Assembly: GCA_910579595.1 (NCBI GenBank)
Contig: CAJTVM010000016.1
Location: forward strand, 1 to 42,461
Source: an uncultured Oscillospiraceae bacterium
GTDB lineage: Bacteria; Bacillota; Clostridia; Oscillospirales; Oscillospiraceae
Reading direction: 5' to 3'
DNA length: 42,461 nt
Position 1 is the stretch's first letter. Each line of letters begins with the position of its first letter. This document shows, piece by piece, positions 8,065 through 15,381 of the stretch. The notes below the pieces were generated by a model. That model was not told where the DNA came from. It searched no databases and worked only from the letters and a program-made list of their open reading frames with translations. The position numbers and the translations under genes are program-made.

Positions 8065-8090
8065 ATTATACCACACACTTTGCCTATATG
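8065..8090 (-). promoter_or_regulatory. Promoter of hpf with extended -10
   Basis: Minus strand TATAAT (8065-8070) preceded by TGG. The -35 region (TGGCAT, 17 bases upstream) is weak. The start would fall about 60 bases before the hpf ATG. Confidence 0.6.
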
Positions 8091-8122
8091 CCATACTTTT
8101 TGGCGTTTTTCACAAATATTTT

Positions 8123-9274
8123 TCAGTCCACAATTTCCTGCCCATCGATGATGACATGGACGGCCTGGCTGCGCCAGTGGAAGGGGTGGCCGTCCATGAT
8201 CACAATATCCGCGTCCTTGCCGGGGGACAGCGAACCCAGCCGATCCCCCACCCCGGCGATGCAGGCGGCGTTAATGGTGATAGCGGCAAGGGCCTCCTCC
8301 TCGTCCATCCCCGCACGGGCCGCCATGGCGGCGCAGAAAGGCAGCATCATAATTGGCGTCTCCGGATGGTCGGTGCAGATGGCCACCTGCACCCCCGCCC
8401 GGGCCAGGATGGCGGTGTTCTCCATGGTCAGGTTGGCAAGCTCCGGCTTACAGCGGTCCATAAGAAAGGGCCCCGTGATCACCGGCACACCCTCCTTCGC
8501 CAGGAAGTCCGCCACCAGATGACCCTCGGTGCCGTGGACGATGACGCAGTCCAGCCCAAATTCCTTGGAAATGCGCACGGCGGTGACGATATCGTCCGCC
8601 CGGTGGGCGTGGAAGTGGGCGGCCAGCCGCCCCGACACCACCGGACGCAGAGCGTCCAGTTTGCTGTCAAAGTCCGGGGCATCCATGCTGTCGTCCGACT
8701 TGGCTTGGGACCATTTCAGATCGTAGTCCAGCGCCTTTGCCAGCTGCTCCCGGATCAGGGCGGCGGAGGCCATCCGGGTGGCGGGACCGTGATCCTTATG
8801 GGTACCCTTGGGGTTTTCGCCCAGGGCAAATTTCATGGACGCGGGAACGCGCACCGCCATTTGGTCAATGACCCGCCCAGCGGTTTTCATCAGCACCGAC
8901 TGCCCCGCGATGGGGTTGGCAGATCCGGGACCGGTGAGCAGGCTGGTCACCCCCGCCCGTCGGGCCTCCCTGAAATACTGGTTGAGGGGATCCACCCCGT
9001 CCAGCGCCCGGATCTCCGGGGTACAGGGGGCGGGACTCTCGTTGAGATCATCCTCCTGAGCCGCGCCGCCGTACAGGCCCACATGGCAGTGGGCGTCGAT
9101 GAAGCCGGGGAGGACGTGGCCCCCCTTGGCGTCAATCAGCCCCGCAGGGCCGGCGTCCCCGGGCAGCTCGGACATGGGACCGGCGCAGACGATGCGGCTG
9201 CCCTCCGTGCGCACAAAGCCGTTGGAGATGGTGCCCACATCCATGGTATGGATCACGCCGTTGGCAATCAGCAT
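8123..9274 (-). CDS. Amidohydrolase family protein (imidazolonepropionase-like)
   Basis: A 383-residue metal-dependent amidohydrolase. The metal-binding HxH is at residues 62-64 (GFIDAHCHVG). Later ligands appear as HFHAHRADD, VIVHGTEGH and ICTDHPETP. The C-terminal SPGKDADIVIMDGHPF segment closes the small beta domain. Family members hydrolyse C-N bonds in cyclic or acyl-amino substrates, but the substrate here cannot be read from the sequence. GAGGAGGAA before 9274 fixes the start. The longer frame to 9463 lacks a site. No terminator separates it from hpf downstream. Confidence 0.88.
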   Translation of the reverse strand: MLIANGVIHTMDVGTISNGFVRTEGSRIVCAGPMSELPGDAGPAGLIDAKGGHVLPGFIDAHCHVGLYGGAAQEDDLNESPAPCTPEIRALDGVDPLNQYFREARRAGVTSLLTGPGSANPIAGQSVLMKTAGRVIDQMAVRVPASMKFALGENPKGTHKDHGPATRMASAALIREQLAKALDYDLKWSQAKSDDSMDAPDFDSKLDALRPVVSGRLAAHFHAHRADDIVTAVRISKEFGLDCVIVHGTEGHLVADFLAKEGVPVITGPFLMDRCKPELANLTMENTAILARAGVQVAICTDHPETPIMMLPFCAAMAARAGMDEEEALAAITINAACIAGVGDRLGSLSPGKDADIVIMDGHPFHWRSQAVHVIIDGQEIVD

Positions 9275-9325
9275 AAAAAGTTCCTCCTCTGCTGGGTTTC
9301 GACGGCTTTTACGCCGCCCGCATGG

Positions 9326-9455
9326 TATACTATCCTTGCGGCAGCCACCTGTGGCACGGCCGCGCATGGGGACAACCCATGCGGTCATTCCATTCTCCCG
9401 CGCAAATAGACCCTTGGGCACTTTTCCTCTTTTGTGGAAAAGTGCCGCTTTTTTT
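9326..9455 (+). ncRNA. Candidate small RNA with three hairpins and terminator
   Basis: An extended -10 box (TGG-TATACT, 9326-9331) is followed by a branched hairpin (9338-9362), a perfect 7-bp hairpin with GACAA loop (9364-9382) and a strong terminator (11-bp stem 9417-9427 with 9436-9446, then seven T). No plus-strand protein gene precedes this terminator, so a short RNA of about 118 nt is the simplest explanation. The -35 box is poor and no known RNA family was recognised. Confidence 0.4.
9417..9455 (+). terminator. Strong plus-strand terminator with no upstream coding gene
   Basis: GGCACTTTTCC pairs with GGAAAAGTGCC across an eight-base loop and is followed by GCTTTTTTT. All genes from 7459 to 9274 are on the other strand. 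Confidence 0.75.
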
Positions 9456-9662
9456 GCCCACATTGGGCCTGCATGGCCTGGAACTGGTTCTCAGGCGGTT
9501 CTCCCAAGGGTGGTCCGTTGGTTCGCCGTGCGCGTGTTGAGCCGGCAGCCATGAAAGCCGCCACCATCCAGGCGCAAAAACGCGGGGCGAGCCATGTCCA
9601 GCACCTGGAAATAAGCGGCGGCAAACCAGTCCCGGCCCCTTACGCCGGAAACGGATAAACCA
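9456..9662. other. Unassigned intergenic stretch
   Basis: About 200 bases between the candidate small RNA and the terminator of the S1-domain gene. Short frames exist on both strands (for example minus strand 9491-9733) but none has a ribosome site or recognisable domain. Several short inverted repeats are present. I see no supportable gene. Confidence 0.4.
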
Positions 9663-9692
9663 AAAGGGGGACGCACAGCGCCCCCCCTTTTT
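9663..9692. terminator. Terminator of the yabP-yabQ-divIC-yabR operon
   Basis: A G5/C7 stem with one A-C mismatch and a three-base ACA loop lies 3 bases beyond the stop of the S1-domain gene. A/T runs on both sides make it usable in either direction. Confidence 0.7.
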
Positions 9693-9695
9693 TGA

Positions 9696-10190
9696 TTATT
9701 TCCTTCCGCCCCGCCGGCTGCCCCGTTTCTCATTCATGTGCAGTTCGGACAGCTTACTGTCCGAACTGGCCATAAACTGCTTGAGCTGATCCTCGAAGCT
9801 GGCCGGGCCCCTGGGCTGGGCGGGCTCCGGCATGAAGCCCCCCCGTCCGGGATTGGGACGGCGAGCCGGCTGACGGTGCTCCCCCTCCGGGCGGGGATGG
9901 GGATTGGGCGCTCCACCGGACCGGGGTCCGGGACGGCGCTCCGGGCGGGGAGGCGGCGGCGCCGCCTGCTTAATGGACAGGTTGATGCGATTATTCGCGT
10001 CCACACCGATGACCTTCACCTTGACCTCCTGTCCCTCCGCCAGGTGATCGTGAACGTCATTGACATAGGTGTACGCGATTTCCGAAATGTGTACCAGGCC
10101 GGAACGGTTACCCGGCAGCGCCACAAACGCGCCAAAATTGGTGATCCCGGTCACCTTTCCGTCTAAGATAGAGCCGACTTCAATCCCCAT
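9696..10190 (-). CDS. yabR: S1 RNA-binding domain protein (YabR type)
   Basis: A 164-residue protein with an S1 domain at residues 1-75 (GSILDGKVTGITNFGAFVAL, GLVHISEIAYTYV, VKVIGVDANNRINLSIKQ). A low-complexity Pro/Arg/Gly region (about 75-130) and a basic C-terminus (KRGSRRGGRK) follow. The position right after divIC matches yabR of Bacillus, a general-stress S1 protein associated with ribosomes. It probably binds RNA. The basic tail is longer than usual. Confidence 0.88.
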   Translation of the reverse strand: MGIEVGSILDGKVTGITNFGAFVALPGNRSGLVHISEIAYTYVNDVHDHLAEGQEVKVKVIGVDANNRINLSIKQAAPPPPRPERRPGPRSGGAPNPHPRPEGEHRQPARRPNPGRGGFMPEPAQPRGPASFEDQLKQFMASSDSKLSELHMNEKRGSRRGGRK

Positions 10191-10225
10191 AAATCTCTTT
10201 TTTCCCTCTCAGTATGTATGGATTT

Positions 10226-10504
10226 TTATTTGGATGAATCGACAAACTCGATCTCATCCGGCTCCAGCAGGCCCAGCTTACTCCTGGCGATGTCCGCCAT
10301 GTACTCCGGGTCGCCGCTGTGAGCGATATCGTCTTCCAACGCGGCGTTTGCCTCCCGCTGCGCCTCCACCTGCCGGGCCAGATCGTCCCGGGTGCTTTGG
10401 GCCGCGCTCAGCTGCGCCTGGGTGGACAGCAGGCCGGCGGTCAATGCCGCCAACAGCAGCAGCACCAGCAACTTTGTTGCGATGCCCGCGCGTTTGACCT
10501 TCAT
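10226..10504 (-). CDS. divIC: Septum formation initiator DivIC/FtsL-like
   Basis: A 92-residue single-pass membrane protein with a basic N-terminus, a transmembrane helix at about 9-30, a short coiled coil (AQSTRDDLARQVEAQREANAALE) and the DivIC motif DPEYMADIARSKLGLLEPDEIEFV. It belongs to the FtsB/DivIC complex that activates septal wall synthesis. The start at 10504 has GAGGAGG 9 bases upstream. A TTG 11 codons earlier is a poorer choice. The yabQ frame overlaps most of this gene. Confidence 0.9.
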   Translation of the reverse strand: MKVKRAGIATKLLVLLLLAALTAGLLSTQAQLSAAQSTRDDLARQVEAQREANAALEDDIAHSGDPEYMADIARSKLGLLEPDEIEFVDSSK

Positions 10505-10976
10505 CTGTCGCCGCCTCCTCTCCGTCCTGTTTGGCAAAACGGTATATCATATTTATTTTATACCAATCCAGCCAATTTTGAAAGTGTTTTTTTTGGTTTT
10601 TCAAAACTTTTTTTCCGGCCCTCCCTGCGGCGCGGAACGGGCCCGTCAAAAACTGCCAGACCGCCCGCACCAGCCCCGCCGCCCACAGCAGCGCAGGCAG
10701 CACCAGCTTACTCAGCGTCACAAAATACAGCCCGCCGCCCAGGAGGAAGGCCAGCATATGATAGATGCGCACTTCCCCGTTGTCCCGCAGCAGGGTGAGG
10801 GCAAACAGCGCCGCCACCGTCCCCAGCCAGAACACCACGTCCAGCACGAAAGCCAGGGCGGGCAGCCGGATGCTCCGGCGCAGGGTGCGCATCCCATCGT
10901 ACACCAGGCCCAGCAGCGCTCCAAGGGCCAATCCCTGCCCGAATACCGCCGCCTGGACCCCGATGTCCACATACAT
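10278..10976 (-). CDS. yabQ: Spore cortex biosynthesis protein YabQ, with extended overlapping tail
   Basis: A 232-codon frame starting one base after the yabP stop (TGAGATG). Residues 1 to about 150 have several membrane segments and the YabQ pattern (GLALGALLGLVYDGMRTLRR, FVLDVVFWLGTVAALFALTL). YabQ is a sigma-E-dependent spore-membrane protein needed for cortex formation in B. subtilis. The last 76 codons run out of frame through divIC and read as low-complexity Arg/Gly/Ala, unlike any YabQ tail I know. Either the normal stop was lost or a frameshift is present. The third frame has a TGA overlapping the divIC ATG. Confidence 0.82.
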   Translation of the reverse strand: MYVDIGVQAAVFGQGLALGALLGLVYDGMRTLRRSIRLPALAFVLDVVFWLGTVAALFALTLLRDNGEVRIYHMLAFLLGGGLYFVTLSKLVLPALLWAAGLVRAVWQFLTGPFRAAGRAGKKVLKNQKKHFQNWLDWYKINMIYRFAKQDGEEAATDEGQTRGHRNKVAGAAAVGGIDRRPAVHPGAAERGPKHPGRSGPAGGGAAGGKRRVGRRYRSQRRPGVHGGHRQE

Positions 10977-10977
10977 C

Positions 10978-11259
10978 TCAGCGCAGCAGCCGGGCCAGGA
11001 ACCCGCCCCGGGCGCCGCCGCCATCATCTTCGTAGGTGACGGCGTCGATGTCGCCCTCCACCTTCAGATCTCCGCCGTCCAGGGACAGCTTCTCAATGTG
11101 CAGGTTTTCCCCGGACACCACCATGGCGCCCTTGGAGGTGGACAGCACAATGGTAGTTTCGTCAAACCGCTCCACGTCCTCCACCCCGGACACGGTGAGG
11201 CTTTTCCTCTCCTCGATCACCACATGGTGGGGGGCGGACAGCCCGCTATCGTATGCCAT
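10978..11259 (-). CDS. yabP: Sporulation protein YabP
   Basis: A 93-residue protein of the YabP/YqfC family: HHVVIEERKSLTVSGVEDVERFDETTIVL, then GENLHIEKLSLDGGDLKVEGDIDAVTY. In B. subtilis it is made in the mother cell under sigma-E next to yabQ. AAAGGGAG is 8 bases upstream of the ATG. The leader has a 10-bp inverted repeat placing that site in a loop (see findings). Confidence 0.92.
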   Translation of the reverse strand: MAYDSGLSAPHHVVIEERKSLTVSGVEDVERFDETTIVLSTSKGAMVVSGENLHIEKLSLDGGDLKVEGDIDAVTYEDDGGGARGGFLARLLR

Positions 11260-11289
11260 GGAACCATCTCCCTTTCCTATGATGGTTCC

Positions 11290-11318
11290 ATTCTATGGGG
11301 TTTGTCCCAGGATTATGA
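11290..11318 (-). promoter_or_regulatory. Sigma-E-type sporulation promoter of yabP
   Basis: Minus strand TCATAAT (11312-11318), 13-14 bases, CATAGAAT (11290-11297), close to the sigma-E consensus with its shorter spacer. yabP and yabQ are known sigma-E genes in B. subtilis, which supports the call. Confidence 0.6.
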
Positions 11319-11324
11319 GTAAAA

Positions 11325-12485
11325 TCAGCCCTCGGGCGGCGTTTCCCCGGAGGCGCGGCCCTCCCCGTCCCCCACAGCAATTCGGGCGCGGAGATCCCGC
11401 TTGAGCAGGGTATACGCCACCGCGGCCAGGGGCACGCTGATGACCATGCCTACCAGCCCCAGCATAGAGCCGCCCACGGTGACCGCCGCCAGCACCCAGA
11501 TGCCGGGCAGGCCCATGGACGTGCCCACCACCCGGGGGTAGATGAGGTTGCCTTCCACCTGCTGGAGGGCAACCAGGAACACCAGGAACCACACCGCCTG
11601 CCAGGGGTCGATCATCACCAGCAGCAGCACCGCCAGCACCGCCCCCAGATAGGCCCCCGCGATGGGGATGAGGGCGAACACGCCCACCGCCACCGAGATC
11701 AGCGGGGCATAGTCAAAGCGGAAAATGGTCATGCCCAGGAAGCACAGACCGCCCAAAATAAACGCCTCCACCACCTGGCCGCTGACATACTTGGTAAAGG
11801 TGTCCGCCGTGAGCCGGGTGACGTCCAGAACAGCCCGGGCCGCTTTTTCCGGCAGGTACGCCCGCACCAGACGGCGGCACTGTGCGGTAAGCCGGGGCGC
11901 TCCGGACAGCATATAGATGGAAAACACCAGGGAAATCATCCCGGTGACTACCCCGGACACCACCACGCTGGTCATGGTGATCAGGTGGGGCAGGGTGTTG
12001 GTCAGCGCGTTCAGCGCTTTGGTGAGAAGATCCTTCAGGGAATCGCTGATGCCAGTGGTCAGATCCAGGTTGGCCAGCTGCTCCAGCTCCAGCTTGGCCA
12101 CGATCCAATCGAACAGATCCTGGAAGTTGGCGGCATAGGTGCTCAGGTTTCCGATGAACATCTCAATGCTGTGGGTCAGCTCGGGCACCACCATGGAGAT
12201 GAGCACGGCGATGATAACCACCACAACCACATAAGCGGTCAGCACCGCCAGCGGACGGACCGCGCCCTTCCCCTTGCCGGGGAAGATTTTTTCATACTGC
12301 CGGGCAAAAAAGCCGCAGGGCCGGTTGAGGATAAACGCGATCACCCCGCCGATAATAAGCGGCTGGAACGCGGCCAGCACTCCGCTCAGCCAGCCCATGA
12401 TGGCGTCCAGCTTGACAATCGCCGCCACCAGCACCACGGCGTAGGTGATCAGCAGGAGCAGCTTGCGAAACAGCTTTTTTTCCAT
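11325..12485 (-). CDS. AI-2E family transporter (putative permease)
   Basis: A 386-residue polytopic membrane protein of PF01594. Two N-terminal helices, a long extracytoplasmic loop and a C-terminal bundle carry the family pattern (FALIPIAGAYLGAVLAVLLL, VEGNLIYPRVVGTSMGLPGIWVLAAV). Members export signals or act as Na+/H+ antiporters, and the substrate here is unknown. The start at 12485 is supported because the sigma-A promoter at 12518-12546 overlaps the longer-frame ATG at 12527. The C-terminus is acidic and disordered. Confidence 0.9.
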   Translation of the reverse strand: MEKKLFRKLLLLITYAVVLVAAIVKLDAIMGWLSGVLAAFQPLIIGGVIAFILNRPCGFFARQYEKIFPGKGKGAVRPLAVLTAYVVVVVIIAVLISMVVPELTHSIEMFIGNLSTYAANFQDLFDWIVAKLELEQLANLDLTTGISDSLKDLLTKALNALTNTLPHLITMTSVVVSGVVTGMISLVFSIYMLSGAPRLTAQCRRLVRAYLPEKAARAVLDVTRLTADTFTKYVSGQVVEAFILGGLCFLGMTIFRFDYAPLISVAVGVFALIPIAGAYLGAVLAVLLLVMIDPWQAVWFLVFLVALQQVEGNLIYPRVVGTSMGLPGIWVLAAVTVGGSMLGLVGMVISVPLAAVAYTLLKRDLRARIAVGDGEGRASGETPPEG

Positions 12486-12517
12486 GAAACAATTTCCCCA
12501 TTTCAATGATTTTCCCC

Positions 12518-12546
12518 AGTCTACCATCGAATAGGCCCTGCGTCAA
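12518..12546 (-). promoter_or_regulatory. Sigma-A promoter of the AI-2E family gene
   Basis: Minus strand TTGACG (12541-12546), 17 bases, TAGACT (12518-12523). It lies 14 bases from the MITE-like element. Confidence 0.75.
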
Positions 12547-12559
12547 TCTAAATTTTCCC

Positions 12560-12727
12560 TAAGAACCTGTATTCACAGCCGAAACCGCCGGATGGGGGAG
12601 GGATTTTCCCGTCAGGCAAGGCAAATTTTCGCAGGAATCATTGTGTTTATTTCCAGAAAATTTAACGCGGCATGGCGGGAATAGACCCGGCCAAACGGTG
12701 AATTGAGGTTGTGAATACAGATTCTTA
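12560..12727. mobile_element. MITE-like element, copy 1
   Basis: A 168-bp non-coding element bounded by 18-bp terminal inverted repeats, TAAGAACCTGTATTCACA at 12560-12577 and its complement with one mismatch at 12710-12727. The reverse complement of 15382-15549 matches it over the whole length at about 92% identity by eye. The right end supplies the TAA stop codon of the NUDIX gene. No transposase is encoded, so it would be a non-autonomous element. Confidence 0.85.
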
Positions 12728-13183
12728 GTTTTCCCGGAATTGGATCCAATCCGAAAAACGCCGCCTTACCTGCCCGGATAAGGTGGCTGGAAGCCCGTCC
12801 AGCGGAAAGAACCGCAGCGCCTCCACCTCGCCCTCCTGGCACTTCAGCGTCCCGGACCAGTCCCGGCAGGCGTAGGCGAACTCCACATTATACACCTCGT
12901 CGCCGTTGGGGTAAACGTAATGCTCCTCCGGCCCGGAATAGGTGCCGTACAGCTCCAACGTGCGGGCGGTCAGCCCCGTCTCCTCCAGCAGTTCCCGCCG
13001 GGCGGTTTCCTCCGGCGCCTCCCCCGGCTCCATGGAACCCGCCGCCGAGAAGCTCCATTGGTGGTTATCGGTCCTGAGCTGCAAAAGAACCCGGCCCTCG
13101 CTGTCCTCAACAAACACGCTGGAGCCCACCTGAATCAGGGGACGGTGGCCCACATAGGCCCGCAAATCCATAATATAGCCCAT
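12725..13183 (-). CDS. NUDIX hydrolase
   Basis: A 152-residue NUDIX protein. The box fits GX5EX7REUXEEXGU: GSMEPGEAPEETARRELLEE then TGL, near residues 61-83. Members hydrolyse nucleoside-diphosphate-linked substrates, and the substrate here is unknown. GGAGG 5 bases before 13183 fixes the start. It is downstream of tyrA by 87 bases and probably co-transcribed. The final residues end at a stop codon lying in the terminal repeat of the adjacent MITE, so the native C-terminus may have been altered. Confidence 0.9.
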   Translation of the reverse strand: MGYIMDLRAYVGHRPLIQVGSSVFVEDSEGRVLLQLRTDNHQWSFSAAGSMEPGEAPEETARRELLEETGLTARTLELYGTYSGPEEHYVYPNGDEVYNVEFAYACRDWSGTLKCQEGEVEALRFFPLDGLPATLSGQVRRRFSDWIQFREN

Positions 13184-13270
13184 AACAGCCTCCGGTACAG
13201 CCGTAAATTTGGATCCCACCAGGCGGCACCGCCCTTAGTGTACCATTTGCGGCCGTTTCCGTCAATCCCC

Positions 13271-14149
13271 TCAAAACCCAGGGTGTACGTCGTCACCCCG
13301 GGCCCGCTCCAGGTTGATCTGCTTCTTCCGGGCCGAGGCATGGGACAGCATGGCATTCAAGCCCTCCCGGTCATTGTTCTCAATGGCCACCCGGTACTGG
13401 TGGATCCTTCCCTCCAAATCGGCCACCATTTTGACCAGCGCCGGGGCGTTGAGGGTGAACAGCTGGGTCCACATGGCCGCGTCCAGCGCCGCCACACGGG
13501 TGCAGTCCCGGAAGGAGCCGCCCTCAAAGCCCATGCAGGAGAACAACTCATCGTTGTCGCACACCGACACCGCGATGACGTGCATGAGCTGGCTGGTGTA
13601 GGCAATCATCTCGTCGTGGCGCTCCGGGGTGGTTTCGATGACGTCCCCAAAGCGGCAGTGCTCCGCCATGCGGTGGAGCAGAGCCAAATGCTCTGCCGTG
13701 GCCTTGGGGCCGGGAGTGACGATGAAGTGGGTGTTGCGGAACAGGGTGCCCTCGGCATTGTCGATGCCGGACACCTCCTTGCCCGCCATGGGGTGGCAGC
13801 CGATGAAGTCCACCCCATCCGGCAGGCATTCCGCCGCCGCCATGATGGAGGTTTTCACGCCGCACACGTCCCACACCAGGGCGCCGGGCTTGAATTTGTC
13901 CCGGTTATCCCGCAAAAAATCGATGATCCCCGCCGGGTCCTGGCACAGGACCACCACATCCGCCCCGGGCAGCTCGGCGGCGGGATCGAAGGTGAGCCGA
14001 TCCGCGGCGTGCATCGCCGCCGCCTTATCCCAGGTGGACTGAGAGCGCACTGCGCCCACCACCTCGTAGTCTTCAAAGCCCTGCAGGGCCATGGCGAGCG
14101 ATCCGCCGATGAGGCCCAGGCCCACCACTAAAATTCTCTTTTTCTCCAT
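13271..14149 (-). CDS. tyrA: Prephenate dehydrogenase
   Basis: A 292-residue NAD(P)-dependent enzyme that oxidatively decarboxylates prephenate to 4-hydroxyphenylpyruvate, the committed step to tyrosine. The Rossmann motif GLGLIGGS is at residues 10-17. CHPMAGKEVSGIDNA near 118-133 holds the catalytic and substrate-binding residues, followed by TPERHDEMIAYTSQLMHV. GGGGAGG is 5 bases before the ATG. It has no ACT domain, so feedback control is not evident in the protein. The gene follows DAHP synthase by 15 bases, consistent with a tyrosine-regulated unit. Confidence 0.93.
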   Translation of the reverse strand: MEKKRILVVGLGLIGGSLAMALQGFEDYEVVGAVRSQSTWDKAAAMHAADRLTFDPAAELPGADVVVLCQDPAGIIDFLRDNRDKFKPGALVWDVCGVKTSIMAAAECLPDGVDFIGCHPMAGKEVSGIDNAEGTLFRNTHFIVTPGPKATAEHLALLHRMAEHCRFGDVIETTPERHDEMIAYTSQLMHVIAVSVCDNDELFSCMGFEGGSFRDCTRVAALDAAMWTQLFTLNAPALVKMVADLEGRIHQYRVAIENNDREGLNAMLSHASARKKQINLERARGDDVHPGF

Positions 14150-14164
14150 GGAATCCTCCCCTTC

Positions 14165-15181
14165 CTACAGCTCCCGGCCCACGCAGGCGGCGACCGCCCT
14201 CAGCTTGTCCATAATGCCGTCAAACTGCTCCGGCGTTACCGACTGCGCCCCGTCGCACAGGGCGTGGGGCGGATCGTTGTGCACCTCGATGATCAGGCCG
14301 TCCGCCCCTGCGGCCACCGCCGCCATGGCCATGCGCTCCACCATCCACGCCTTGCCACAGGCGTGGGATGGGTCCACCACCACCGGAAGATGGCTCTGGG
14401 CCTTCACCGCCAGCACCGCCGACAGGTCCAGGGTGTTGCGGGTGTACGTCTCAAAGGTGCGGATGCCCCGCTCGCACAAAATCACGTTGGGGTTGCCCCC
14501 CGCCATAATATATTCCGCGCTCATCAGCCACTCCTCAATGGTGGAGGACAGACCCCGCTTGAGCAGGATCGGCTTGTTGACGCGGCCCACCTTTTTCAGC
14601 AGGTCAAAGTTTTGCATATTCCGGGCGCCGATCTGGATCACGTCCACCGCCTCCTCGAACAGGGGCAGCTGGTCGGCGCTCATCAGCTCGGACACAATGG
14701 GCAGGCCGGTGGCCTTGCGGGCCTCGTCCAACAGGAGGACGCCCTCCACTCCCTTGCCTTGAAACGCGTAAGGGGAGGTGCGGGGCTTGTACGCGCCCCC
14801 CCGCAGGGCCGCGGCCCCGGATTTCTGGACTGACCGGGCCACCTCCAGGATCTGCCCTTCGCTCTCCACCGAACAGGGCCCGGCAATCACCGCAAGCTGT
14901 TTCCCCCCGATGGACACGCCGCCGCCCATGTCAATCACGGAATCATCGGGATGGTACTTGCGGTTGGCCTTTTTGTAGGGTTCGCTCACCCGCATCACCC
15001 GCTCCACGCCGTCCAGCTGGGCCAGCAGCTCCTGATCCAGCCCCCCAGCATCGCCCTCCGCGCCCAAAATCGTGGTTTCAGATCCTTTGGACACCATCAC
15101 CCGGACGCCTCCCGCCTCCATGGCATGGATGGCCCGGTCCAGCTGCTCAGGGGTAAACTCCCGCTTCATAATCACTACCAT
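14165..15181 (-). CDS. aroF: 3-deoxy-7-phosphoheptulonate (DAHP) synthase, type I-beta
   Basis: A 338-residue enzyme joining phosphoenolpyruvate and erythrose-4-phosphate, the first shikimate step. Residues 1-75 form the ferredoxin-like regulatory domain. The catalytic barrel carries GPCSVES, RGGAYKPRTSPYAFQG, KPILLKRG, CERGIRTFE and VVDPSHACGK. AAAGGAG 8 bases before 15181 fixes the start. The longer frame to 15223 is rejected. It is preceded by a leader peptide and terminator (15246-15380), so transcription is probably attenuated in response to tyrosine supply. Confidence 0.95.
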   Translation of the reverse strand: MVVIMKREFTPEQLDRAIHAMEAGGVRVMVSKGSETTILGAEGDAGGLDQELLAQLDGVERVMRVSEPYKKANRKYHPDDSVIDMGGGVSIGGKQLAVIAGPCSVESEGQILEVARSVQKSGAAALRGGAYKPRTSPYAFQGKGVEGVLLLDEARKATGLPIVSELMSADQLPLFEEAVDVIQIGARNMQNFDLLKKVGRVNKPILLKRGLSSTIEEWLMSAEYIMAGGNPNVILCERGIRTFETYTRNTLDLSAVLAVKAQSHLPVVVDPSHACGKAWMVERMAMAAVAAGADGLIIEVHNDPPHALCDGAQSVTPEQFDGIMDKLRAVAACVGREL

Positions 15182-15245
15182 AATGGGGTCTCCTTTACTG
15201 TAAAATTGTGCTTTCTCCCGCACTCGATGCCGTCACGCCTCGAAC

Positions 15246-15273
15246 AAAAAAGCGGCCGCCCCAAGGCAGCCGC
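15246..15273 (-). terminator. Attenuator terminator upstream of aroF
   Basis: Minus strand GCGGCTGCC (15273-15265), loop TTGG, GGCGGCCGC, then six T (15251-15246). It lies after the leader peptide and 64 bases before the aroF start. The arm GCGG can instead pair with CCG at 15295-15293 in a competing hairpin (15295-15270). Confidence 0.88.
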
Positions 15274-15299
15274 ATCCAAGCCATGGATCTACGGGAGCT

Positions 15300-15368
15300 T
15301 CAAGGGCATGACGAAACGCCGCTATCGCAATAGCGGTAATCACCATACCCATAGTTCCGGCAGTCCAT
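15300..15368 (-). CDS. Tyrosine-rich leader peptide of the aroF-tyrA operon
   Basis: A 22-codon frame beginning MDCRNYGYGDYRYCDSG and ending at TGA 15302-15300. Four of residues 6-13 are tyrosine (6, 8, 11, 13). GGAGGG at 15375-15380 is 6 bases before the ATG, a near-ideal site. The Tyr codons overlap a 7-bp hairpin arm (CCGCTATTGCGATAGCGG). The stop codon lies 4 bases before CCCGTAG, which forms one side of an alternative hairpin competing with the downstream terminator. This is the layout of ribosome-mediated attenuation controlled by charged tRNA-Tyr. Confidence 0.75.
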   Translation of the reverse strand: MDCRNYGYGDYRYCDSGVSSCP

Positions 15369-15381
15369 GCGAAGCCCTCCT

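Noticed and set aside
9456..9733. Short proteins on either strand in the 9.5 kb gap
   Set aside because: Frames such as minus 9491-9733 pass through the terminator and lack ribosome sites and domains.
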